Counted from the first letter of the stretch, positions 11,465 through 24,580 are shown. The stretch is 64,000 nucleotides of DNA from Tipula vernalis (GCA_958295665.1 OY282560.1:265098641-265162640); one strand, 5' to 3'. Translations and numbers: made by a program. Notes: generated by a model not told the origin, from the letters alone.

Positions 11465-12128
11465 TTAAAATTTCAGACATATTGGTGAAAAGAAAAATGT
11501 TTTAGACTCAAAATTATGATTAAGCAAGTTACCATTTCTGGGTACATACGATTTACTAGAAATTTTTGATATGATGTTGATGGAAACATCAACAAAATAT
11601 TCATTAAAAGCGTTTGCTATGTCAAGTGACTCAGGTACTACAATACCATCTATTATTTTAGAAATTGGTTGAAATGATTTCTGGTTACAGGCCATTGACT
11701 TTTTAAATATTTTTTAGAATGCTGAAATTTATTTTGGTAGTATTGTTCTCTGTGTTTGCTATATCTAACTTAATTTTCCTCTGAAGGAATTTTACTCTAT
11801 TCTGAAGTTTAATATTATTTAAGAAGCAATCTATTTTTGACTTTTATACTTTCCAGAAGGGTATTAGACGCCAGCACTTAATTTTCCTATCTTTAAAAAG
11901 CATTTTGACAGAATAAGATGATTCTTCAATTTTAGTAGTGATATTATTTATAAATTTGTTTAAAATCTCATTAGGATCGTCTAGCAACATTAATAGATGT
12001 TTTTCCTGCAGTAATAAGGAATTTAATTTGATATAATTAATATTTTTAATTGTACGCGTCCCATTGGAACTTTTGATATTATTCGAAAACATATAAATTT
12101 TAGTGAAATTAACTTATGATCGGATAGG
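11465..12128 (-). pseudogene. LINE fragment (endonuclease end to RT linker)
   Basis: Minus-strand text begins with a LSDHKLISLKF block, the conserved SDH end of an APE endonuclease. It continues through a linker (DPNEILNKFINNI) and an NEYFVDVS block typical of the region before the RT in jockey/CR1-type LINEs. At least one frame change separates the pieces, and both ends are truncated. It lies inside or beside the Harbinger relic. Confidence 0.6.
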
Positions 12129-12299
12129 TGCAATTGCTGCTGAAGCCGCCTTGCCAGACACCAGAAACACCGATCGAAGTGAAGAAAATTTAGAAGCGAT
12201 TTCTAAATCTGTTTTAAAACATTTAAGGAAATCAAGCGGACCGTAATTACCGATTTATTTTAGTTAAAATTGAAAAAAATTAAATTGATTCCATTTATT

Positions 12300-12560
12300 T
12301 TTTATTAAAAACTCAAAAAATGTACATATATACAGCTTAATGAACATTTTTAATAATATCTGATCCAATTTTTTTAATTTTTTCTTGGGACCGTTTTGCC
12401 CAGCTTTCCTCCTTTTCGCGAAGAAGCTATTTATCAGCAATAACTTTCTGTCCAGTTTTCCTGCGTTTTCGTGGTGGGGTTGGCCGTTCTGATATTTCCG
12501 AATCTGATAATAGTTCTGAATAATTTATTGCCAGTATACTGATAATTTTAGGTGAAACTT
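12300..12560 (-). pseudogene. Basic low-complexity ORF remnant, possible Harbinger accessory gene
   Basis: The minus strand reads a serine/acidic stretch, then RPTPPRKRRKTGQK and an EKEESWAKRSQEKIKKI helix, interrupted by a stop. Its position and polarity relative to the relic at 10964 mirror the MADF-BESS gene of the first element, but no MADF domain is visible. The call is weak. Confidence 0.3.
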
Positions 12561-13129
12561 GTACTGATGTTATTGGTGTCAAAGGTCAACTGTGAATTTC
12601 AAGTGAAGCTGGTACTGATGTTGATGATGTGGTTGATTTCGAAGGTAAACTGCGAGTTTCACTTGAAGCTTGTGATGGTGGTAATAATGTTTATGCTATT
12701 GATAATGATTGATTGCTATTGATTAACATTGATAATGAACTTTGTCTTTCTTATTCTTCTTATTATTTTTATATTCTTTATGTTAGTAGTTGTACAAAAA
12801 ATGTCATGAACCGTTTGTCATTTATTTTTTGTCAAGAAAAAAATATGTAGGTGGAAACCAGTATCTTTGTGGTGGATGCGTCCATTAGTATTCCAATAAT
12901 AATCACACACAATAGTTTTTATCTCTATCGAGCAAGTAATTACTGATTAATAAAATTTTTGGTTAGTGCTGCACAACATTCGACAACATTAATATAAATA
13001 AGTACAAGCTCAAGCGAAAACATGTTAGGCCGTAAGAAGCCGTAGGGTAAAAATACATTTTTGATTTTAATGACGGTTAGGCCGTAGGTAAAAATACATT
13101 TTTGATTTTAATGATTAATTTTTATTAAA

Positions 13130-14090
13130 AAACTAATATTTGGTTGGGTCACCTTTCGCCTTAATCACAGCAGCCAATCTTTTTGGCATTGAGCCTACTA
13201 GCTTAAAACATTCTTCGTTCGAAATGTTACTACCATTCACGCTTTAAAGCGGCCAGTAGCGATTGTTTATTTTTTGTTGAGCGTTTTCTTATGTTTTTTT
13301 TTAAACTGTCCAAATACGCTCAATCGGATTTAGGTCCGGTGATTGTGGCGGCCAGTCCAAAAAATTAATTTTGTTCCTAGCCATCCACGTCATACTGTGT
13401 TTTGATTTGTAGCAAGGGGCGTTATGCTGCTGAAACTTGACACTGTCGGTTATTGTATCGCCGAAAAGTTTCCTTTTGAGGGGCGCTAGTACTGTTTGAT
13501 GTTCTTCTGTGTACTAAACGCTATTCATGCGCCCCTCGCACGACAACATTTCGCCAACTCCATTTGCAGCCATGCATCCCCATATCAATATTGATCTCCC
13601 ACCATGTTAAACTGTGAGCACCACACATTCTGGGTTGAATGCCTCGCCCACTCTTCGCCTGACATAAGTCAGACCCGGTGTTCCAAACAGCTATTCAAAA
13701 AGACGTTGAGTTATTTTAATTTAATAAATAAAGTAAATGACAATACCTCAAAATTAGACTCGTCAGACCACAGGATGTTTGTCCTTAACCTCCATCCTTA
13801 ATTGTCCAATCTTTATATTTTTTCGCCCACGCCAACCGATTTTTCTTATTCCGCTCTGACAGCCATGGCTTCTTCCTTGCTTTGCACCCTTTTAACCCAG
13901 CTTTAAGAAGCCTTCGCCTTACACTCCACACGCTTACTGAACTGCCTTTTGTTTCAGACAAAGCTGCAGCGAGGTCTACAGCAGTCTTTCTGCGGTCTTG
14001 TAGAGACTGCCTTATTAGCAGTCGGTCTTCACGAACCGTTGTGACCTTCCTTCTGCCTGTTTTCGGTCTGTTCACATGGGCACCGGTCTC
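13130..14090 (-). pseudogene. Tc1/mariner (Tc1-type) transposase relic
   Basis: A decayed cut-and-paste transposase. The N-terminal paired-type HTH is open for 96 codons (14075-13785: PKTGRRKVTTVREDR, then WSVRRRLLKAGLKG). The catalytic text follows in shifted frames: ILWSDESNFE near 13750 (first Asp), SILIWGCMAANGVGEM near 13580, QQHNAPCYKSKH near 13420 and FLDWPPQSPDLNPIE near 13340. Several stops and indels interrupt it, so it is dead. A direct duplication of about 35 bp (GTAAAAATACATTTTTG twice) lies at 13060-13113, beside the 3' end. The terminal repeats were not defined. Confidence 0.82.
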
Positions 14091-14589
14091 GTTAACTAAA
14101 AAAAATTTCGTTGAAATATAACAACAACAAAGAAAAATATCGTTTAGATACCAGTGCTGACATCTTCATATTTACCCGATGTTGGTTAAATTTTTAGACC
14201 CTATTTGCTTTATAGTTCTTTTAGTTATATGATACAAGCCATACTGCTGAAAGCCAAAATTAATATTTTTTAGTTTCAGAGACATATTGTAGATGACAGT
14301 ATAGTTAACTAAAAAACATTTTGTTTTGTAAACAACCTTTTTATTCTTTTTAAGTTTAAAACGAAATTTCTCGTGAAACAGACTTTGGCAATTTATTATA
14401 TTCCATTCACCATAGAATTAAAAATCAATTATAAGTATTAATTATTATAATATTTTGTGCTAAATTCTAAAAGAAAAGAAAACATTTGTATTATTCAAAT
14501 GCATAACCTTACTTTTGCTCTATGCATAATTTATACGTGATATTCATTTTGCTTTATACGTTGTCTAGCATGAATCTTTTGTTTAATAG

Positions 14590-14592
<3 letters not shown>

Positions 14593-14679
<87 letters not shown>
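14593..14679. repeat. (TA)n microsatellite
   Basis: This is an uninterrupted run of about 43 TA dinucleotides. Confidence 0.98.
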
Positions 14680-14681
<2 letters not shown>

Positions 14682-15899
14682 CAGAGTAGATAATTAATAT
14701 ACTAATAAGCAGATTATTGTGAAATCTGCGAAATGAGCGTGCTTAAAAAAGTAATCAAAATTCGTAATTTTCTCCTAAGTCGAAATTTCTGGAGAAATAA
14801 AATATGTAACTAGGTAGGTGCGGATAGTTAATAACTGTTTTAAATTAATTTGTTAATTATAAACTAAAAACTTAAAAAAATAAAATAAACAGACAAATTT
14901 TAAGCATCAATTTTAATGTTAGGTAAATTATTATTTTTATTCAACATTTTCAAAAAAATGTTCTTTATACTAGAATTTAAGTTTTCTTAAATAACATTAC
15001 AGGAGCTTTGAACATTTTCAAAATTATGTAGTTATTCACAATTGCATATTAATAATTTAAATGATGAAATTAACTTTATTAAATATTTTTAAAGTTATAA
15101 ATTTAACAATTAAGTTGCAATTTTTAAAAAAATATATTTCTACAAAATATACCATATTTACGTATTGAATTAATCGCAAATTTAAATAAAATCATATACT
15201 TTGAAATTAAATATATAAAATTTTTATTTTATTGAAAAATTGATTTAATCTATTAGTTATTATAAGTTATACTTTTATTAATGTGAAAATTAAATAATTA
15301 ACATTTTCAGGCAAAATTTATTTTATTATAATAACAAAATAGTCACAAATTCAAATATAAACAGTATCACACATTTTGAAATTAAATATTTAAAATATAT
15401 AATTTAAAAGATACATTAAAATTTTTATTTGATTAATCAATTAAGGTATACTTTTTATTTTTACTTAATTATACTTTTATTTTTAAATTAACATTTCCAA
15501 AAAAAAAAAAAAATATTTACTTAATATGCAATGCAACAATCTACTCCTAATAATATATTTATATAAACTTATAGTTTATAAGTTACATCACAGATTTAAA
15601 ATAAATAAAGTATGGTTTATTAAAAATTTATATTTTGAAAATAATTTTTAATTTTTTAATTAAATTATACTTTTATATTCATCACTTAAATATGTATATA
15701 ATAAAATAAAATTAAATAAAACAAAAGTACAAATAATTTCAACACAATTCAAAATAATCGAATTAAGTAATTACTAAGAGTTAGTAGTGAATTGCACTAT
15801 TTTTATTCTTAGTGTAATTGTTCAACAAAATATTGCACCAAACGGCTACCGATTTTTCTGTCAGAACTAAGTGGTCGTTAGAACAATTGCACTTATCAT
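14680..15899. other. AT-rich DNA without recognised gene
   Basis: Very AT-rich, with many short A and T runs and no ORF worth reporting. It may include the decayed 3' part of the P-type element to its right. Confidence 0.5.
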
Positions 15900-18777
15900 C
15901 AAGCATTTAGTCAGTTTTTTCTAATATTAAAATTTTAAAAAAGCTTTTTGATTTAGTAAATTTAAAAATGTTCTCTCGAAACTTCCGATTAATGTTTCAA
16001 ACACTTTAAAAGCGGAAACCCCGATATTCAATGAAAATTATGACGGATATTTTAAACTCTCTTTAAAATATACTCTAAACTACTTTGGGAATCTAAATTT
16101 AAATATTTATTGGAAATTACAATTTTTGTACAATTAGTGCATTTCACCTTCTCACCCACTTTAAGCTCAACATACCTCGCGATGAATATCAATGTTGAGA
16201 CGTTTTATTCGGCCACTTCGAGATATTCCGATGTTTGCAGTACTGCATCCGCCAATCCATCCGATCTAAAATCGTCAAAAAAAATCTTTTGAGGCAATTT
16301 GGTCCTTTTTAAATTTAGTTTTAATAGGCTAGAATTTTTTAGCTTTTTTTCAGATTCAATCATATTTTGCACCGAAATGTCTTAGTTTGTTCCCGACATC
16401 CGTCGATATTTTCCGAATCGAGCCTCTACCGGATCTGTTTGGAATTTCCCGAGTAAAATGTATTTTAATTTAATTTATATAACTCGACATCTTGCGATTC
16501 AAAAATACACACGCTTTATCACAAAAATTTAAATTTATTTAATTTAAACTAATTTTGTAAGTTTAAAAACACTTTCTTTATTGTGAAACATTCACAATAT
16601 TTCACAATAAAGAAAGTGTCTTTAAACTTTAAAAATTGTTTAAATTAAATAAATTTTAATTTAATTTCATTAAACAAATATGGAATTAATAAAAGCATGC
16701 TCGATGTTGTATGTAGTAAAGCCAAATAATACTCTTTACTTAATTTAAATGGATGTTTCTGTTCAGTGTGGATAAATCTGGAGCTTGCCCGACCGAACAG
16801 TTTTCGTGATTAAATATTGACTCGAGATCTTTAACGTTGGCACAAAAATCAGTGTCAACAAAATCAAATTTAGGGCACTGAAAGGTTTTAGCCTTTAGCC
16901 AATTATTTCTTACGCATTTGAGTAAATGGCCAAAATATAACAAAAGGAATATTTTCTTTGGTGAATTAAATTTTAAAAAAAAATATGGCTGAAATTCCCG
17001 AACTCCACAAAGCTCTTTAAAAAGCTTACGGTTAATTTAGTTGTTGTCAGTAATAGTAGACACAACTTCATACCCTGATTAATTAAAAAGAGTTAAAATA
17101 TTATTTGTGCAATTATGAAGAAACGCAGTGTCTTGTGACTTGCATGGAAATAAACCAACTACATCTTTGCTTTTGGAGTGTAATGAAGTGATCATAAATA
17201 TTTGTACCGTATTTGCAGCCTCAACTTCGGGGTTGCCTTAAGGTTCATTTTGCAAGATTCCCTGAATATTGTTAGCTTTATATGTTTTGGCCGACTTTAC
17301 ATATATTTCATCTATTAAAAGATTTACAAATTTATTAGATTCGCTAGGTTTCAATAATTTTGATTTTAAATAATTTAAATGAATAGAACCCGTTTTTATA
17401 CTACCGATATTGAAAGATTTGAAATATCCTGGAAAAGTTAAAACTAATAATTATATGCGACCGGAAATGTATACAAAAAAAATGCCGAAAAAAGTAAAGT
17501 AGACGACGAGTATCTAGGCGATTTTAAATTAACTAAATTTATTTGTTCTTGAAAAAAAAGTGATACTCTTACACTTATCTATCATTAATTAATACATTTA
17601 AATGTTCATTGATTTTATCAAATGCGTCGCGAGAATCTACTAAATGAAATACATTTTGAAAAAGTTTTAGTTTTTAATTTAACTCTCAATATTGAAATAC
17701 GAACTTCCAAATTTTATTCAATATTGGGAGTTAAATTAAATTTCACGATCATTTTCAAATATTTTAGTAACAGCAAGGTGATTATCAATGAAAAATGAGA
17801 AGCACATAGGTGGAATGTCCTATCAGGAAATTGATACTTTTTATTGATTAATTGATTACATTTTTATTCAGAATATCTTGAAGTGTTGTATGCGGTCCTC
17901 TATTTTCTTTTGGAATTTCTGAATTTCTTGTTGTTCATCAATTATTTGCCATTTACGAATCTCTTGTTCGAGATCATGTTCTTTGGGAAAAATAGTTGGA
18001 ACTGCACCGTTTCGTAATCTCCAACGCAAGTTCGGTACCATAACAAGTTTGCCTAAGACAAATTCATTTAAAAACTTACAACTTATAAAAAAATTTTGTA
18101 CATAATTTATAACAAATGTAAATGCGTCCCAGAATAACGCCCAATTCAGATTCTTTTATCGAGTTAATTTAATAGTAGTCTCCAGAATTTTCTTATCTTT
18201 TAGACACCATCAAAATGACCTAATATTTTTTACTTTATATTAAAATCTTAATTAAAAATCAAACAATGTTTTAACATTTATTCAGTATGTAATTAAATTT
18301 GGAATCTCGTATTTAAAACACAATTCAAATATTTTAAAGAGATATTTATACAAATTTCTATGATTTTAACTTGGGTCGAAATATCAAGAGAAATAATCAA
18401 ATAAGATATGTATAACTACGTGTGGTACATTTGTCTATAAAATGCTACCAACTTAAAAACAATTAAAATACAATTAACAGGCAAATGTAAGGAAAAACTT
18501 CTGTTTACAAAAATATATCCACAATAAAATATGAAGGTATAAAATTATCCAAATAATAAAGTACAACAAACCGAAAAAATGTTTAATTAATTACCACTGG
18601 GCAGTTCTTTCACTACACTCTCAATTATATTTTCATTTTGGAAGTGGTGCTGGCAGATGCGATACTTTCTGTTTAACGGCCAATATTTTACTCCAATTAA
18701 CTCAAACAGTTTTGCAACCGCGCCTCTGAATTATATACTATTGTGCAATAAGGCACAATACAAACTTGCATTTCTGA
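15900..18777 (-). pseudogene. THAP / P-element-type transposase relic
   Basis: Fragments in several minus-strand frames follow the order of a P-element-like transposase. A THAP zinc-finger start (MQVCIVPYC at 18777, then YRICQHHFQNENIIES near 18640) is followed by AVPTIFPKEH and a charged helix (about 18020-17890). Next comes NLLIDEIYVKSAKTYKA near 17310, then EVVSTITDNN near 17045 and HLLKCVRNNWLK near 16915 with the open stretch 16943-16740. C-terminal text reading LIFIARYVELKLGEKVKCTNC is at about 16180. Many stops and indels are present. The first catalytic Asp environment (LLIDEIYVK) is still legible. Confidence 0.7.
16520..16668. repeat. Imperfect palindrome inside the P-type relic
   Basis: CACTTTCTTTATTGTGAAA and its reverse complement face each other across an 11-base loop at about 16570-16618. 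Weaker pairing extends about 50 bases outward on each side. Confidence 0.7.
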
Positions 18778-19355
18778 AAAATTAATATAAGTTATAATTG
18801 ATTAAATTATTTAAAACCTAAATATATACAAAACATAACATTTTGATTATTTTCATCCAACATACCCAACCGTTTTTTGAACCACTACCCGTACCCGATA
18901 AATAAACAATTTAACAATTTAATTTGGATACATTTAGATCCATGTAGAGGACAGGCCGAACTCCAAATGCCACTAAATGCCTTAGTGTAAATCTAGACAA
19001 ACACAATCATTTAACTAAGCATTTTACAAATTGAATCTCCTCTTTTGCGAATTATAACTGCCATCAGTAGCCCTTGTTTCACTAAAATTTTGCATGCGAA
19101 CGCTTTTTAACACATTTCTAACCTCCTTGTTAAGTATTTAAACAATAAAACTTGTTAATTAATATTTTGTCACAAAACTTATTCTATTAAAAACAAATTT
19201 ATCGGAGACAATAAAAACGGTGTCATAACAGCTCACTAGATTCGATTGCCACAAATTCATATAAGCTTGGTTTGCAATCGAATTAAAAAACGATAAATAT
19301 TTTAATTTTTTTATATTAAATATATATAATTGGACACAAACAATTTCAGTTCTAC

Positions 19356-19910
19356 CAATGCCGTCTAGAATATACAAGCCATACTGCTAGAAGCAAAAAT
19401 TATTTTTTTTTTATTTCATTGACATAACCTAGATGGCAATTAACATTCGAAAAATGAAAGAGTTGAGAGAAACAGAGAATAAAACATTTCAAAAATAAAA
19501 AATTATTTAGTATTATCTCATGCGTACGAAAGGAAGGTTGTACATATTTTTATATCTGCTAATTGTCTGCATAATTTAAAATTAATTAAACTATTAATGA
19601 AATAATGATATAAATATAAATAAATATTAACTAAAAATGTAACATGAGTTGGAAAAATGTATATGAACTTTTTTTTATTAATAATTTTAAATTATGAAAA
19701 AATACACACGACGTACAACCTCCCTTTCCTGCGCTTGGATTAATACTAATTTATTTTTTATATTTTCACATGTTTTAATCTCTTCGTTTTCAAGTTTTAT
19801 TATTTTTCATTTTTCTAGCATTAATGCCATCTGCAGAAGATTAATGGAACTGTCGACATAAATTGAGTGAAATAGTCAATAGTATGACTTGCATATTCTA
19901 GACGGCATTG
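19356..19910. mobile_element. Long-armed MITE (555 bp)
   Basis: The first and last 33 bases are inverted repeats with about five mismatches (CAATGCCGTCTAGAATAT). Pairing continues far inward: GGAAGGTTGTAC at about 19531 faces GTACAACCTCCCTTTCC at 19713. ACACAAACAAT occurs just outside both ends in opposite orientation, separated on the left by 15 extra bases. The terminal sequence ACAAGCCATACTGCT is also found at 14232 in the same orientation. Confidence 0.72.
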
Positions 19911-22900
19911 TTTGTGTGGGCCATTCATTATTTTTTTGAATGTATGTGTGTATCACGCGATTACAATAGCAAACCGAGAAATGAAATGAAAATGAAATCG
20001 AATATGAAAAAAGAGAAAAATTATTGGCGTATAGTCAAGTATGGTGTTTTTTTAGAGACGATACTTATTTCTCTATTTTTAATAATAATACGGTATATTA
20101 GTGACACCGAAATTTAAAATTGTTAGTAAGAGTGTGAATTTCTACTCTAGATATGTAATAAGGCATATTTGCCGTTATTTTTTTAATGTCAAAAAAAAAT
20201 TGTTTGGTGTTAAATAAAATAAAACCAATAATGTCTTGGTTTATAATACTTATGTGGATTTGGTGGAATTTTTCTTTGATTCCCTGAGTCTCTTAACTTT
20301 TTTCGCTGGTTATTGAGTCCAAAGTGTGGAAAGAAAACTATATATTTTTTTTTCTTTTTTGGTTATGTTGGTTAACAGACAAATAAGTGGTCAATAAAAA
20401 ATAAAAAAAAACTCAAAGTTTTTTGGTGGAAAACAAATGTTATCTTGTGAATTAATAAACTGTTCGGTGGCACTAAGGGTGGCAAGGCCGTCCGTTATTC
20501 GTTAAAGGACTTGTACGTATCTGTGGTTTTTTTTTTTTGGAAGTATCACGAGTGAATTATTGTGTGTGGCTATTGTGTGTGATTGAATTACAGCAACCCC
20601 ATCAACTAACGGTGGTATGAACGTGACAGATGGGGATCCTGCGTCGGTGGCGTGAGCAGATCGGGCTGATCTGAAATAAGGTTTTGTCATCTACGAAAAC
20701 TACTGCGGATAATTTTTTCTGGGTCATGTCATTTTTTAAAAGTTAATTGGTATTTCATATTTTTTTCTTCTTTTTGTTGTTGTTGCTTATTAACGTAATT
20801 TTAATAGTTATTAGTTTTATAGTTATAGTTTTATATTTATAGTTTTTTGTTCTAAATTTCTAGTAGTTTTATAATACTTATTGTGAGCTGAATTTGACTG
20901 TTTGGTTTTCGAATTTCATTATATCTGTTTCACTATATTTTTTTATTATATAACGTTCTGGGTTTTCAGCTATTGTACTCGCGTGATCATACACATGCTT
21001 CTGTTATTTCCTTTAATAATTTCTCATATCGTTTATTTAATTTTTGTCTCGAACCATTTTTCTTTTATTTCAGTTTTCAAACCGTTCAAACAATAATACC
21101 CTAACGTTACAATTTTCTTTCCTTTTGCTCTTCAATAACAACCCATAATAGTTCCGTTGATTATATTACCTGTGAGTGCATACCATTTTATTAGGTTATC
21201 TGAGTGCTTCTGTTTTGAAGAATTTTCATTTTTATCTACTGTTATTTTTTTTTTTGGTATTAAAATCATGTTCATTCACACCATGAGGGAGTGATTCCTG
21301 ATGAAGGGATTGAAAGTGTTTTGAGGTAGGGTCCTGGCGGCTCGTCGGTTTTCCGTCTCTTTCCGCTCATGTTGCTCACTTCGGCACGCTGTCGACATGT
21401 GTGTTATACATGTGTTAGTCGTTCCTTAGAGATGACGATTTCTGTCCCGTAAGGTAATTGAGCGGTCTATTGGGAAGGCGTCCTTCCATGGTGACCACTG
21501 TGACCAGAAAGGCAATTCCGGTAGGCGGGCCGATGATTAGGGGCCTAAAAAGTAAATTTACAAATAACAAGTTAAATTTAAAATTATCGTGTTTATGGCA
21601 GTTCTGTAATTTATTGTGAATACACTTTTGGCCACATATTCATTGGTACGTTGTGTGGCCAAAATTGTGTGTATAAAATTTAAAGTGAATATTTATTTGT
21701 GCCCCATCGTATCGGCTACAAATCCGATAAGTTTATAGTATTGTTGGAGTTTATGTGTGTTTGTTAACTCGCGCTTTGTTTTTGTTTAGAACGGAAATGG
21801 GAATTTGTGTAACTTTTTGGAATGCGAGTTAATTAAGTTCATTAACTCGCTGATATTGGGGTTTCACAACAATGTCGTGTGATTTAACAACAGGTAAATA
21901 ACTTAGCAGTGAATTCTGAAGCAAAATACGCAGAAAAGTGGTTAAAAGTAGTATTCATGCTGATGATTGCTATAATTTTTGTTAATCTTTCAAAGTTGTT
22001 CACAGAGCTTTCACAGTTCTTTGTTTTCGTATTAGTTGACATGTTATCAGTTTCTACTAGCCATTGCTATGACGTTCAACAATGCTGCCGGACACTCCAA
22101 ATCCGTAACACTTGTGATTTCGTTCTACACCGTTAAGCTTCTTTAAGAAGGAGGCAATTTTACTCCAATTTTAGAAGAATATTCAATAAAGGAATGTTTT
22201 GTAAAATCTGGACTACATAACAAAAGTAATGAAGACAAGGCGGATTTTAAATTTAAATTTTTGGTTCTTGAAGGAATCGTCTATACCATCCTGATTCAAC
22301 AAACAATCGAGGTAAACAATAGAACAAGTATGTGTGTACTAATTAAAATATTGTAATTAAAATATTGTAAAAAATATGAATCAAAATCATTAAAAAAGGG
22401 CACAGATTAACATGTTTCCGGACAACAAATCAAAAAAAACTAAAATTAAAGCAATGCACATATTATCGACAATCTCAAATGTCTATAAAATACTCAATTA
22501 TCTAATAATTTCAAGCTCACCTATTCACGAAAATGTCGAATAATGAAACATCGTTAAAGCAATTCAACAGAAACTCAAAAAAGACATAAGCCTTGAATAA
22601 TGTGGAAGCCAAGCAACTCAAAGCTCTGCAAATGTACCCCCAAGTAAATCTCGAAAACCTCTAAAGCATCAAATAATCTTACTAATTACGAAAGTCTCGA
22701 ACGGTCTCGTCCCTATACTTCTGTAAAAAAACAAAATTCTAAAAAATTTTGAAAATCTTTGATAATATTGAAATCGGAAAATTTCGATTAATTTTAAAAG
22801 CATTTCCGTACATCATTTCATAAAACTTTGATCAGAATCCAATAAAGCGCCTTGAAGTGCAGTTAATTTAGCACTAATTTAGAATCGCCATCTATGCATT

Positions 22901-23262
22901 GGTTTTCCAAGCCCATAAAAGAGGCTTGAAATGATTCAATAGATACTTATACATAAAGGTTTTCACATAATTCTATTGCGAGTTGAGCGTGAACTCGCCC
23001 GTTGTTTTTTTATCAGAATTTAGTTCAAGGAATGTAAAAATTTTATTTTTTAGAACAAAGTATAAAAATCAAACTAAAATATATTTTATTTTATTAACCA
23101 GTCAACATTTTTAATTCCTCCTTTATTCCTATTCCTGGAATTTTGAAACTTCACTTTCAAAACAGACCATTTCGAATTTTTTCTGGTTAAAACAATAATA
23201 AAAAAGTTTATGTTTCTTGACATCTTTCGATTCAATTTTTTTCACGTTATATCACAACTTTG
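19911..23262. other. Unassigned DNA with a GC-richer island
   Basis: No confident gene was found. Bases 20460-20700 and 21290-21550 are clearly richer in GC and CpG than the surroundings, as in LINE or LTR-element leaders, but no recognisable ORF follows. A short open stretch at about 22138-22320 (containing FKFKFLVLEGIVYTI) has no recognised relative. Small local repeats occur. Confidence 0.4.
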
Positions 23263-23540
23263 ATATTAAAAATAATTTTAACACAAATTATGGTTTTAAG
23301 CTTTCTTTAGTTATGAAAGAAATATTTTATTTTTATTTTTAAACAACAACTAGTTTCGAGCACTTGCTGCTCATCATCAGGTTATTTTTCTTAAAACTCT
23401 TGAGTTTTAATAAAAATAACCTGATGATGAGCAGCAATGTGCTCGAAACTAGGTGTTGTTTAAAAATAAAAAATAAAATATTTCTTTCATAACTAAAGAA
23501 AGCTTAAAACCATAATTTGTGTTAAAATTATTTTTAATAT
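23263..23540. repeat. Near-perfect 278-bp palindrome (hairpin MITE)
   Basis: The two arms are reverse complements around a centre at 23400/23401 (AAAACTCTTGAGTTTT) with almost no loop. I see only about four or five mismatches and two single-base indels. The outer end is ATATTAAAAATAATTTTAAC. Small ORFs crossing it are artefacts of the symmetry. Confidence 0.93.
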
Positions 23541-23699
23541 AAAAAAGTTTATTAATATTTTTAAATGTTCGTAGCACGGTCCAATATCAAGAGACAGAAA
23601 TCCGGGGAAATCTCGTTCTACTATTTCTAGACATTTTTCGATTACTCTAGAACATACATGCGATAAGTGACATTCCTTTTTGAACATTGGTTCAAAAAT

Positions 23700-24580
23700 T
23701 CTTAATAAAACATTGGTATATAGTATTCAGCTATCATTGCGTTAAGAGCTCCAAAGTTGGTAGATTTATTGAAATTTTTTTCTGTAATTAATATATCAGA
23801 CGGAGTGATTATTTCTTCGTTAGGCTTTATTAATTTCGCTCTGCATTCATTGTAGTTTATTTTTTTAAATGCACAGTAGCCAGCATAAATATTAGGATAT
23901 TGCATTTTCTTTAGGAATGCTGTTTTCATTCTTAATTTCGACGTCGTACTCCTCTTTACTGCCGTGCTAAGCATATTTTCCATAACTACATTTTGGGTCA
24001 GAAATTATTAGTTTGAGACAAGCTCTCACAAATTTATCTAAATTTTGATCTACAACGTTTTCGAACCATTTGATCTGTAAATAGCAATAATACTTATTAG
24101 TATTGCGTTAATTTTGTTAGTACATACCAACATTCTTTCTTTTTCTGGTTGTTTTATTTCTTCTTCCAGGTTGAGGAACTCGGCTTTTGAAGTTGGCGGA
24201 ATTTGAAGTGTTCCAGCTCCTTCGGGATCTTCAGTTTTTTTGTTCGGCGTTCCTACCTTAACTCTCGCCTCAATAATTTAACCTCTCGCAACAATACTCT
24301 TATCCATTTTCCATGAATGTCCAAACTGTTAAGAACGTCTGTGATCGTCGGAATTTGAGAGGATGTTGATGAAGATGTTTCTACTGGATCGGCGACAGCT
24401 ACACAAGTAGGTATGGAGGCTGATGGTTGAAAATAAAATACATTCTGTGATGATTTCATTTGTGTAATAGTAGCTGGTGTGATATTTTCATTTACGCATA
24501 GAAAGTTGGCGTAATTTGCATCATCGTCGGAGTCGAATAATTCCTCGTCATATTGAGTTTCATTTTGACGGTGCGACATA
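23700..24580 (-). pseudogene. DUF4806-type accessory protein of tnp2-like transposon
   Basis: Second gene of the element, downstream of and parallel to the transposase. It opens at 24579 with an acidic, serine-rich N-terminus (MSHRQNETQYDEELFDSDDD). A helix reading VLLREVKLLRREL and a C-terminal domain starting LQIPPTSKAEFLNLEEEI (about 24215) follow. This resembles DUF4806, which accompanies this transposon type in many animals. The text continues past an intron-like gap (24060-24130) to WFENVVDQNLDKFVRACLKL and, in a changed frame, to LSTAVKRSTTSKLRMKTAF. It has at least one stop or frame change, so it is probably dead. DUF4806 recognition is from memory of its pattern. Confidence 0.5.

Noticed and set aside
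13060..13113. Short direct duplication as the Tc1 terminal repeat
   Set aside because: The copies are direct, not inverted, and no convincing partner was found beyond 14090.
20502..20690. Minus-strand 62-codon ORF in the GC-richer island
   Set aside because: It is short, has no known motif, and ends in a lysine run from a poly(T) tract; not supportable as a gene.
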